Source: B21-G16 sp003644825 [NCBI: Candidatus Zhuqueibacterota bacterium] (lineage in GTDB: Bacteria; SM23-31; B21-G16). Taken from it: a stretch of DNA of 6,191 nt. The position numbers and the translations under genes were made by a program. Below the pieces are notes generated by a model. That model was not told the origin of the DNA. It searched no databases and worked only from the letters and a program-made list of their open reading frames with translations. Location of the stretch: positions 1 through 6,191 of the forward strand of contig QNDJ01000118.1 of NCBI GenBank assembly GCA_003644825.1, written 5' to 3'. Positions 1-6,191 of the stretch are shown here, piece by piece (position 1 is the stretch's first letter; each line of letters starts with the position of its first letter).

Positions 1-2922
1 GTTTTAATATATGGGACAAATCTGGGAGGTTATAGAGCAGGTTATGCCCTCTGTAAAAAGGGATATAAAGTAATTTTACTGAATCGTGGTTCTTATGTAG
101 ATGATAAAAAGTATCAGGCATTAGCTCAACTTCCTCTTGATTTTTGCTGGATTTGTGGTCATATGCCGCAGCGTTTATTCAAGTCAATTGGTTGTATGCA
201 GGATTATTATAATGCTGAACTTCTTGAAGTTTCTGGTAAAGCAGGAAACTTTAAGGTAAAGTTCAGAAAAAAAGACCAGATAGTAAACAACTTTATATGC
301 ACAGAATGCAACAAATGTATCGAAGTATGCCCGATAGAAAGAGATGGCCAGAAAGCTATTTTTGTTCATCCAGAAGTTGCCTGGGAGAATATCTATCTGA
401 TAGACTATGAATCCTGCACAAAATGTGGGAAATGTGAGGAAATTTGCCCTACAGGGGCATTGAAAATAGAGAAACCTGTTGAAATCTTAGAAGCTGATGT
501 TGGGGCTATTATCCTTGCCCCTGAATTTGACGAACCTTCATCCGAAGATTTAGTTGAGTTTGGGTATGGTAAATCACCAAATGTTGTTAAGAACTCGGAA
601 ATCAGCAGAAAATCACTTCTAACAAATTTTGTAAAAGATTCTGTTAAGTTGCCTTCAGGAAAAATACCTAAAAAATTTAGTATAATTATCACCCCACATT
701 TTAATAAACCTGGAGTAGAGTATGAAAATTACAATCTCAGTATTAGTGCGATATATAGAGGGTATAAAATAAAAGAAATTATACCGGATTCAGACGTTAC
801 AATATATCTTAAGGATTATCGAGGTTTTGGTAAAAGACACTATAGATGGTATGAGAAGGCTCTGGATACTGGCGTAAAAGTAGAAAGAGTGGAAGAACTA
901 AAAGTAATCCCTGAAAATAAAGATTCGGTTAGAATAGAGTATAAGAAAAATGGAAAGCTTTCAGGTGAATCATCCGAGTTAATTATACTAATAACAGGGC
1001 AAAAGTCCCCATCCCTGATGAAAAATTTATCAAAAATTTGTGGAATAGAGGCTGATAAAAATGGATTCTGTAAAATAAGACCATTTTCGGTCTGTGAAAC
1101 AACCGTTGATGGTATATTCGCGGTGGGCGAGTTTTCCGGTCCAAAAGGAAATCCAGAAACTATATGGGAAGGTTGTGCAGCATTAACTGAAACATTAAAA
1201 TATCTTGGTGAAAAAAGTTTTAAACCTGCTTCTCCTCCGGTTCTTAAAAATGTTAGTGGTGAAAAACAGCGTATAGGTGTATTTATATGTAGTTGTTTTG
1301 GATTATTTAAAGAAAAGGTTGATTTAAATGAATTGGTAAAGAGTGTAAAAACCATCCGGGGTGTAAACCATGTTGAAGTAATTGAAGCTTGTTGCACACC
1401 ACCTACTATAAAAGAAACATCAGAAAAAATAAAAAAATCAGGTGTAAATAGAGTTGTTCTTGCTGTTTGTACACCTTTACAAAAGTTACTTAAATATCGA
1501 AAAGCTGTTATGATGGCAGGATTAAACCCTCTCCTGTGTGAATTTATACGTTTTCGAGAAGATGTAATAAATGTTCACAATAATAGCAAAGAGATGATTA
1601 AAAAAGCTTTTTATCTTATTAAAAGTGGTGTGGAAAGAGCTAAGGAAGGAACCCAGCTACCTGTACCTTCAGGTTCATTTATTTCATCTGTTCTTATTAT
1701 TGGTGGTGGTCTTTCAGGTATGATTTGTGCAAAAGAAATTGCTAATAACGGTTTTTCCGTTACAATTATAGAAAAAAATGACAAAATTGGTAATAATAAC
1801 AGATATTTAAATAAAGAACAAAAAAAATATCTGAGCAAGCTAATAACTGATGTTGAGAGTAATTCAAATATATGTGTATATTTAAATTCAGAAATTAAGC
1901 ATGTTGAGGGTTATGCTGGTAATTTTGAAGTTGACATAAAATCGAAAAATGAAAATATAAAAATAAAATCAGGTATGATAATTATAGCTACTGGTGGAAA
2001 GGAGTATATCCCTGAAAATTATCTTTATGGTAAAGACCCCAGAGTAATCACTCAATCTGAACTTTTAGAAAAAATTGAAAACAGTAAGGATTTTGTTCCG
2101 GATAAAGTTGTAATGATTCAGTGTGTTGGCTCAAAAAACGATCAACATCCATATTGTTCACGGGTTTGTTGTAATCAAGCATTGAATAATGCAATTTATT
2201 TACAGAAAAGAGGAGCAGAAGTAACAATTTTTTATAGAGATATTACAGCTTATGGTAATGAAGATTATTATGGCGATGCTTTGGAATCGGGTATTAAATT
2301 TATAAATTTTGATAAGGAAGATTATCCTGAAGTTAAGAAAAATGGAGAGCAGCTTGAAGTAACATTATCAAATGGAACAAATTTAATGGCAGACCTCGTG
2401 GTGTTAAGCACCGGCATTATACCAGATGAGGAAAATAACAGGAAATTATCAAAGATACTGGGATTTCCGCTGGATCAGGATGGATTTTTTGATAGTGATG
2501 TAAATTCCTATCCTTTTGAAGAAGCAATTAAAAGATTAACAAAACCTTTCGAACTTGCCACCAATGGTATTTTTCCGGTTGGTCTTGCCCATTCACCAAG
2601 GAATTTTGAGGAATCCATTCTTACAGCAAAAGATGCTGCAGGAAGGGCGCTTGTAATGCTTGGTAAGAAAAGTATACCTCCACCAAATGCGATGTATATT
2701 GCTGAAGTAAAGGAACAATTATGTATGGGGTGTGGGTTATGCGTTGATGCCTGTCCATATTCTGCAAGATATATTGATGAAGAGAAGAAAATTGCAGTTG
2801 TTGTACCATATTTGTGTGATTCCTGTGGTTCCTGTGTAGCGGCCTGCCCTAATGATGCTTCTTATTTGAGGGATTTTATGGGCAACCAGACAGTTAATGC
2901 TATTGATGCACTACTAATATAA
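1..2922 (+). CDS. hdrA: Double HdrA-like FAD/iron-sulfur subunit (5' end cut by window edge)
   Basis: HdrA-family core subunit for flavin-based electron bifurcation, cytoplasmic, with no membrane segment. The reading frame is open from base 1 (973 residues visible; numbering here starts at base 1). The first ATG at 163 is internal, because homology continues upstream of it. Unit 1 (about 1-403) has a Rossmann-like start (GTNLGG, 5-10), a CxxC at 49/52, an inserted ferredoxin domain with two 4Fe-4S motifs (Cys 100/103/106/110 and 139/142/145/149), and a GIFAVG flavin-domain end near 371. An HdrA N-domain follows (about 425-549, starting IGVFICSC). Unit 2 has GGGLSG at 568-573, IATGG near 662, the cluster motif C708/C719/C723/C724, and GIFPVG near 856. 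Two C-terminal 4Fe-4S motifs follow (Cys 908/911/914/918 and 939/942/945/949). Seen: two HdrA-like units in one chain, against roughly 650 residues for ordinary HdrA. Inferred: unit 2 is the flavin-active half. The electron donor and acceptor are unknown. The family call is secure; the exact complex is not. Confidence 0.93.
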   Translation, partial: VLIYGTNLGGYRAGYALCKKGYKVILLNRGSYVDDKKYQALAQLPLDFCWICGHMPQRLFKSIGCMQDYYNAELLEVSGKAGNFKVKFRKKDQIVNNFICTECNKCIEVCPIERDGQKAIFVHPEVAWENIYLIDYESCTKCGKCEEICPTGALKIEKPVEILEADVGAIILAPEFDEPSSEDLVEFGYGKSPNVVKNSEISRKSLLTNFVKDSVKLPSGKIPKKFSIIITPHFNKPGVEYENYNLSISAIYRGYKIKEIIPDSDVTIYLKDYRGFGKRHYRWYEKALDTGVKVERVEELKVIPENKDSVRIEYKKNGKLSGESSELIILITGQKSPSLMKNLSKICGIEADKNGFCKIRPFSVCETTVDGIFAVGEFSGPKGNPETIWEGCAALTETLKYLGEKSFKPASPPVLKNVSGEKQRIGVFICSCFGLFKEKVDLNELVKSVKTIRGVNHVEVIEACCTPPTIKETSEKIKKSGVNRVVLAVCTPLQKLLKYRKAVMMAGLNPLLCEFIRFREDVINVHNNSKEMIKKAFYLIKSGVERAKEGTQLPVPSGSFISSVLIIGGGLSGMICAKEIANNGFSVTIIEKNDKIGNNNRYLNKEQKKYLSKLITDVESNSNICVYLNSEIKHVEGYAGNFEVDIKSKNENIKIKSGMIIIATGGKEYIPENYLYGKDPRVITQSELLEKIENSKDFVPDKVVMIQCVGSKNDQHPYCSRVCCNQALNNAIYLQKRGAEVTIFYRDITAYGNEDYYGDALESGIKFINFDKEDYPEVKKNGEQLEVTLSNGTNLMADLVVLSTGIIPDEENNRKLSKILGFPLDQDGFFDSDVNSYPFEEAIKRLTKPFELATNGIFPVGLAHSPRNFEESILTAKDAAGRALVMLGKKSIPPPNAMYIAEVKEQLCMGCGLCVDACPYSARYIDEEKKIAVVVPYLCDSCGSCVAACPNDASYLRDFMGNQTVNAIDALLI

Positions 2923-2934
2923 CAGGGTATTATT

Positions 2935-3360
2935 ATGAATGATAGTTTTAAACCTAAAATTATTTATTTTTTATGCAGCTGGTGTGGGACCGGTGGTTCA
3001 GAAACTGCATCTGCTTTTGGTTTACATTATCCGGAAAATGTTTTGCCATTCAGGGTAAATTGCACCGGTTCTCTTTCTACTGTATACATACTGAGAGCTT
3101 TTTTAGAGGGTGCAGATGGAGTTGTAATTAGTGGATGTCATCCTGGTGATTGTCATTATAACAATGGTAATTTCCGGGCAAGAAGAAGAGTTGCCATAAT
3201 TAAATCTATTCTGGATACTCTGGGGCTCGAACCAGAAAGAATCTGGTTCAGATATGTAGCACACGGGGAAGGAAAGAGATTTGTGGATACGGCTGCTGAA
3301 TTTAATGATTATATAAAAAAATTGGGACCCAATCCATTGAAGACAAGGAGAGATATATGA
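2935..3360 (+). CDS. mvhD: MvhD/FlpD-type [2Fe-2S] electron-transfer subunit, divergent copy
   Basis: Small soluble subunit of the MvhD (methyl-viologen hydrogenase delta, FlpD) family. In Hdr complexes this family carries a [2Fe-2S] cluster and passes electrons between a dehydrogenase or hydrogenase and HdrA. It has 141 residues, the normal size for a stand-alone MvhD. The five family cysteines are present: C14 and C17 (CSWC), C43, and C68 and C73 in GCHPGDCHY. It differs from the usual pattern after C43, where the family normally has an Arg-Val-Asp-Pro type run and this copy reads GSLST. The segment after CxWC (GTGGSETASAFG) is also unlike the common AADLAG form. It starts 12 nt after the HdrA stop, with only a weak AGGG at 2924-2927 ahead of the ATG, so translation may be partly coupled. 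Its stop overlaps the next start. It is clearly paralogous to the gene at 5612. Inferred: it docks on one half of the double HdrA. Confidence 0.9.
   Translation: MNDSFKPKIIYFLCSWCGTGGSETASAFGLHYPENVLPFRVNCTGSLSTVYILRAFLEGADGVVISGCHPGDCHYNNGNFRARRRVAIIKSILDTLGLEPERIWFRYVAHGEGKRFVDTAAEFNDYIKKLGPNPLKTRRDI
3345..3350 (+). promoter_or_regulatory. Shine-Dalgarno site inside the preceding gene
   Basis: AAGGAG lies 6 nt before the ATG at 3357, within the last codons of the first mvhD-like gene. It supports the ATGA-overlap start of the FrhB-like gene and suggests translational coupling of the two products. Confidence 0.75.
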
Positions 3361-4493
3361 GAGGGGCTATTTTTAAAATCGAAAAAGATTTCGACAAAGA
3401 GATTCGTAACTTTTTAAAAAAGACAATAGTAAAGAAATTTTTTGGAGCTATTCTAATTCCCTGTAAAGTTCCTGCAAATGATTCCTATGCATATTTACTT
3501 ATCAGGGATGAAGCATTAATTGAAAAAGCATCAATACTACCACCTGTGATGCCGATTCAGGGTGGAAGAGTACTGAAAAGTTTTACGAGACTGGGAAAGA
3601 TAGATGCTAAAGTTGCTGTAATTATGCGCCCCTGTGAAATAAGGGCTTCAATTGAGCTTTCTAAATTAGAGCAGGTAGATTTGACAAATGTTACATTGAT
3701 AAGTGTAGATTGCCCCGGTGTAATTCCTCTATCTGATTATCTTGAAGATCCAGTTAAAGGAACAGATACTTTTAAAGAAGCTTTTAAGACGTGGGAAAGT
3801 GATTCAGTTAGAGAGTTATGCAAAGTATGCTATAATTTTACTCTGACAGGTTCGGACCTTCACATAGGAATACTGGGAAGTGAACAGGGTAATTTATTTC
3901 TTATACCGGTAAGTGAAAAAGGCAGAAATTTACTGGATTTTTTTAATATTAATTATGAAAATGATATATCTTCCTGGGAAAATATTGTGAAGAAAAAAGA
4001 AGATGAGAGAAAAATAAAAAGAAAAGAATTTCGAGAAAATTTAAGGCAAGAAATTGAAGGAATAGATAATCTTCTTAAGACGTTTAGCGATTGTTTAAAC
4101 TGTCATAACTGTATGAGGGTATGCCCTATTTGTTATTGTCGTCAATGTTTTTTTGATTCTGATGCATTAAACCTTCCGTCTACAAACTATATTAAGAGAG
4201 CAGAGAATAGAGGGAGTATTAAATTCCCACCTGAAACATTGCTTTTTCATCTGGGCAGAATGTCTCATATGATTACTTCCTGCGTTTCCTGTGGTTCCTG
4301 TGAAGATGCCTGTCCTGTTTCTCTACCGATATCCAGGGTTTTTAGTTTTGTTGCTGAAAATGTTCAGAACTTATTTAATTATGTGCCAGGAATGAGTGTT
4401 AAAGACCCTGTTCCAACGATAACTTATGAAGAAGAGGAATTAAAAGAATTTGAAAATCCATATATAGAAACTTATAATATACAGAGGATGTAG
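3357..4493 (+). CDS. FrhB/FdhB-type iron-sulfur flavoprotein subunit, copy 1
   Basis: Member of the family of F420-reducing hydrogenase beta and formate dehydrogenase beta subunits, 378 residues, soluble. The N-terminal part (about 1-200) matches the family core: a PPVMPIQGGR segment near 62-71, the RPCEIRA motif with C93, C119 in VDCPG, and a C155/C158 pair. A charged, probably helical linker (about 205-235) precedes a cysteine-rich C-terminus. This holds C246/C249/C252/C256 followed by C259/C261/C264 (CPICYCxxC), then a second 4Fe-4S motif at C309/C312/C315/C319. In methanogen relatives this subunit binds FAD and moves a hydride to or from F420. Nothing here shows F420 use, and bacterial relatives are often annotated formate dehydrogenase beta without proof. 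It overlaps mvhD by 4 nt and is followed after 3 nt by its paralogue, so it is surely part of the same complex or pathway. The substrate is unknown. Confidence 0.87.
   Translation: MRGAIFKIEKDFDKEIRNFLKKTIVKKFFGAILIPCKVPANDSYAYLLIRDEALIEKASILPPVMPIQGGRVLKSFTRLGKIDAKVAVIMRPCEIRASIELSKLEQVDLTNVTLISVDCPGVIPLSDYLEDPVKGTDTFKEAFKTWESDSVRELCKVCYNFTLTGSDLHIGILGSEQGNLFLIPVSEKGRNLLDFFNINYENDISSWENIVKKKEDERKIKRKEFRENLRQEIEGIDNLLKTFSDCLNCHNCMRVCPICYCRQCFFDSDALNLPSTNYIKRAENRGSIKFPPETLLFHLGRMSHMITSCVSCGSCEDACPVSLPISRVFSFVAENVQNLFNYVPGMSVKDPVPTITYEEEELKEFENPYIETYNIQRM
4483..4488 (+). promoter_or_regulatory. Shine-Dalgarno site for the second FrhB-like gene
   Basis: AGAGGA lies 8 nt before the ATG at 4497 and overlaps the last codons of the preceding gene. 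It supports the start chosen and continuous translation across the 3-nt gap. Confidence 0.65.
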
Positions 4494-4496
4494 AAA

Positions 4497-5600
4497 ATGT
4501 CAAAAACATTATATATAGATGAGAATGTGAACGATGGAATTAAAAAGTTTCTCAGGTGTATTCTGGAGAATGGAAAGGTAAAAGGAGTTTTAACACTTAT
4601 AAATGAGGGAGAAAAAATCGCGTATTCTCTTATTTCAAACCCTGAGCTTATAAAATATACTGTTCCATTGTATCCGATAATGCCGTTGAATGCTGCAAGG
4701 AGTTTATCACACATTACCTTATCAGAACCGATAAGTGAGCCTATTGCAGTCGTTATTAAACCCTGTGAAATAAGGGCTTTTATAGAGCTTGTAAAAAGAA
4801 GTCAGGGGTCTGTTGAAAATATCTTTTTTATCAGTTTTACCTGCGGCGGTGTATATCCGATTAAAATGAATGTTAATGGAAAAATCAATGAAAAGATAGA
4901 TAATTTCTGGAGGTTAATCGAAAAGAACGAAATTGATGCTGATTTACGAGCATCCTGTAAGGTGTGCAAAGAATTTATACCGTATAATACTGATATGACT
5001 ATTTTTCTGGCAGGAAATAAGGAAATAAATAATCAATGCAGAATATTTTTAAATACAGATAGGGCTGAAGATTTTGCAGAATCTACAGATGGAAATATTG
5101 TACAGGATAAAATAAATACAGAATTAATTGATGAGTTGAAAGTAAAGAGATTGGAAGAAAGAAAAAAATTGTTTGAGGATAAAAAGATAGAAAAGCTCGG
5201 GCTTGAAGGGTTGATAGATATTTTTGGGAGATGTATAAGTTGTCATGCCTGTGGTAATGCCTGCCCTATTTGTTATTGTAGCTTATGTTATTTTGATTCT
5301 CAGGAGAGTGAATATAAGCCAGTAGATTATGAATCTGAACTGGAAAAAAGAGGAGCAATCAGGGTTCCACCTAACACGGTAACTTATCAGGTTGGGCGTT
5401 TGATTCATGTGGGGATTTCCTGTGTTGGTTGTGGATGTTGTGAGGATGTATGCCCGAGCGAAATACAACTATCTACAATTTTTATAAAAGGAAGCGAATC
5501 TATTCAGGAGAAATTTAATTATATACCGGGTAAAAACCCTGAAGAGTTGATACCAATCTCCACATTTGACATTAAGGAATTTCCTGAAGTAGAAACTTAA
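4497..5600 (+). CDS. FrhB/FdhB-type iron-sulfur flavoprotein subunit, copy 2
   Basis: Paralogue of the preceding gene, 367 residues, same architecture. It has a PIMPLNAAR segment (60-68), the KPCEIRA motif with C90, C116, a C154/C157 pair, and a long charged stretch (about 205-235). The cluster region has C246/C249/C252/C256 plus C259/C261/C264, then C309/C312/C315/C319, the same residue numbers as in copy 1. It also has an extra C314 directly before C315, absent from copy 1. The two copies share motifs (CPICYC, FDS, NYxPG) but differ widely between them, so this is an old duplication, not an assembly artefact. Family knowledge suggests flavin binding plus two 4Fe-4S clusters. The hydride carrier or partner cannot be read from the sequence. 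The gene sits 3 nt after copy 1 and 11 nt before the second mvhD, pointing to co-translation and a shared complex. Confidence 0.87.
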   Translation: MSKTLYIDENVNDGIKKFLRCILENGKVKGVLTLINEGEKIAYSLISNPELIKYTVPLYPIMPLNAARSLSHITLSEPISEPIAVVIKPCEIRAFIELVKRSQGSVENIFFISFTCGGVYPIKMNVNGKINEKIDNFWRLIEKNEIDADLRASCKVCKEFIPYNTDMTIFLAGNKEINNQCRIFLNTDRAEDFAESTDGNIVQDKINTELIDELKVKRLEERKKLFEDKKIEKLGLEGLIDIFGRCISCHACGNACPICYCSLCYFDSQESEYKPVDYESELEKRGAIRVPPNTVTYQVGRLIHVGISCVGCGCCEDVCPSEIQLSTIFIKGSESIQEKFNYIPGKNPEELIPISTFDIKEFPEVET

Positions 5601-5605
5601 GGGAG
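5601..5605 (+). promoter_or_regulatory. Shine-Dalgarno site for the second mvhD-like gene
   Basis: GGGAG directly follows the stop codon of the FrhB-like gene and lies 6 nt before the ATG at 5612. It supports that start. Confidence 0.7.
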
Positions 5606-5611
5606 AAAAAT

Positions 5612-6037
5612 ATGGAGGAAAATTTTGAGCCAAGATTGGTGGGTTTTATGTGTCGCTGGTGTACCTATCAAGCAGCAGACCTGGCAGGCACAAGTAGAAT
5701 GAAATATCCATCTAACCTTATACCTATAAAGGTGTTGTGTTCCAGTCGGGTTGACCCTTTATGGGTATTAATAGCTTTTATGAGAGGTGCTGATGGTGTT
5801 CTTGTTGCAGGCTGTCATCCGGGTGATTGTCATTATCAGGAGGGTAATTATCATACACGAAGAAGATTTGTTCTTGTAAAAAATGTATTTGATTCTCTTG
5901 GGCTTGAGTCTGAAAGATTAAGACTTTCCTGGATTTCCGCCTCTGAAGGAAGAAAATTCGTTGAAGTAACTTCTGAATTTATAAAAAATATTAAAGAAAA
6001 GGGCCCTAATCCAGCAAAAAAAGCTATATTTTTATAA
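5612..6037 (+). CDS. mvhD: MvhD/FlpD-type [2Fe-2S] electron-transfer subunit, canonical copy
   Basis: Second MvhD-family subunit, also 141 residues, with its cysteines at the same residue numbers as the first copy: C14 and C17 (CRWC), C43, and C68 and C73 in GCHPGDCHY. Unlike the first copy it keeps the ordinary family pattern throughout: an AADLAGTSR segment after CxWC, SSRVDP after C43, ADGVLVAGC before the last cysteines, and an SASEG motif near 103-107. Both copies end with a similar GPNPxK tail. The role known for the family is electron transfer through a [2Fe-2S] cluster between a partner oxidoreductase and HdrA. It is the last gene of the operon, 11 nt after the FrhB-like gene. Because it is canonical, it is the better candidate to serve the flavin-competent half of the double HdrA; that pairing is inference. 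Confidence 0.93.
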   Translation: MEENFEPRLVGFMCRWCTYQAADLAGTSRMKYPSNLIPIKVLCSSRVDPLWVLIAFMRGADGVLVAGCHPGDCHYQEGNYHTRRRFVLVKNVFDSLGLESERLRLSWISASEGRKFVEVTSEFIKNIKEKGPNPAKKAIFL

Positions 6038-6191
6038 AATAGTATTATTCCCACATATAGCTACTATAAAGATTAATATTCTTTTTAATACCTTTATTAT
6101 AAACATATATTACTTCTGTTGATTTTTTTTTATTTAAAGTTTATCTACCATTGAAGTGATATATACACAGTTTTAAAAAGTAGAATGGTAA
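6038..6191. other. AT-rich 3' flank, no gene recognised
   Basis: The 154 nt after the last stop codon are very AT-rich, with a run of nine T at 6123-6131. I see no open frame with a convincing start, no tRNA-like structure and no strong GC-rich stem before the T run. It probably contains the operon end, but the stop site cannot be placed. The window ends before any next gene can be judged. Confidence 0.5.

Noticed and set aside
163-165. ATG at 163 as the start of the HdrA-like gene
   Set aside because: The same frame is open to base 1 and encodes recognisable HdrA sequence upstream (Rossmann-like start and the CxxC at 145-156). No Shine-Dalgarno site precedes 163. The gene is cut by the window edge.
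840-1397. Long antisense open frame on the minus strand (185 codons), plus shorter ones elsewhere
   Set aside because: It lies opposite strongly conserved hdrA coding sequence, matches no family I recognise and reads like a low-complexity shadow. The same applies to the minus-strand frames opposite the other genes.
3630-3645. Inverted repeat CCCT-8 nt-AGGG, present in both FrhB-like genes
   Set aside because: A 4-bp stem inside codons for a conserved protein motif; best explained by the shared amino acid sequence, not by an operator.
2935-6037. Selenocysteine in the MvhD or HdrA motifs, as known in some relatives
   Set aside because: All ligand positions are TGT or TGC codons, no in-frame TGA interrupts these genes, and the only TGA in context is the real stop at 3358-3360.
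6068-6086. Possible intrinsic terminator (AAAGA / TCTTT stem, then T-rich) and the T9 run at 6123-6131
   Set aside because: The stem is 5 AT-rich pairs with a 7-nt loop, too weak to call. The T9 run has no convincing stem in front of it. The ATAGTA/TACTAT pairing (6039-6044 with 6062-6067) has a 17-nt loop and no T run directly after it.
6185-6191. ATG near the right edge as the start of a next gene
   Set aside because: Only two codons are visible and no clear ribosome-binding site precedes it.

Overview
This window is one strand-consistent, tightly packed cluster of redox genes from an AT-rich anaerobe. Five genes on the + strand fill positions 1 to 6037. Gaps between them are 12 nt, a 4-nt overlap, 3 nt and 11 nt, so they are almost certainly one transcript. 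The A/T-ending codons, frequent AGA arginines, ATG starts and good Shine-Dalgarno sites suggest a low-GC prokaryote, more likely a bacterium than a methanogen. The sequence gives no safe taxonomic assignment.

Layout: (1) the 3' part of an HdrA-like flavin/iron-sulfur protein (1-2922, already open at the left edge), which is two HdrA-like units in one chain; (2) a first MvhD-type [2Fe-2S] subunit (2935-3360); (3) and (4) two tandem FrhB/FdhB-type iron-sulfur flavoproteins (3357-4493 and 4497-5600); (5) a second MvhD-type subunit (5612-6037). A 154-nt AT-rich tail follows, with no recognisable gene and no convincing terminator.

How they may work together: HdrA is the flavin-based electron-bifurcating core of heterodisulfide reductase complexes, and MvhD carries electrons into it from a partner dehydrogenase or hydrogenase. 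FrhB/FdhB-type proteins usually handle a hydride carrier (F420 in methanogens) or pass electrons between clusters. The set therefore reads as an Hdr-type bifurcation or confurcation module. The usual HdrB/HdrC thiol-reducing subunits and any hydrogenase or formate dehydrogenase catalytic subunit are absent from the window; they may lie upstream or be encoded elsewhere.

The notable point is doubling with divergence. The HdrA chain has two halves, and there are two MvhDs and two FrhB-like subunits. The HdrA halves have decayed in opposite ways. The N-terminal half keeps the CxxC motif and the inserted two-cluster ferredoxin domain but has lost FAD-site residues. The C-terminal half keeps the FAD motifs, the QC...C...CC cluster motif and a C-terminal ferredoxin domain but lacks the CxxC and the inserted ferredoxin. 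One hypothesis is that the cluster encodes a built-in asymmetric version of the normally symmetric dimeric Hdr-Mvh complex.
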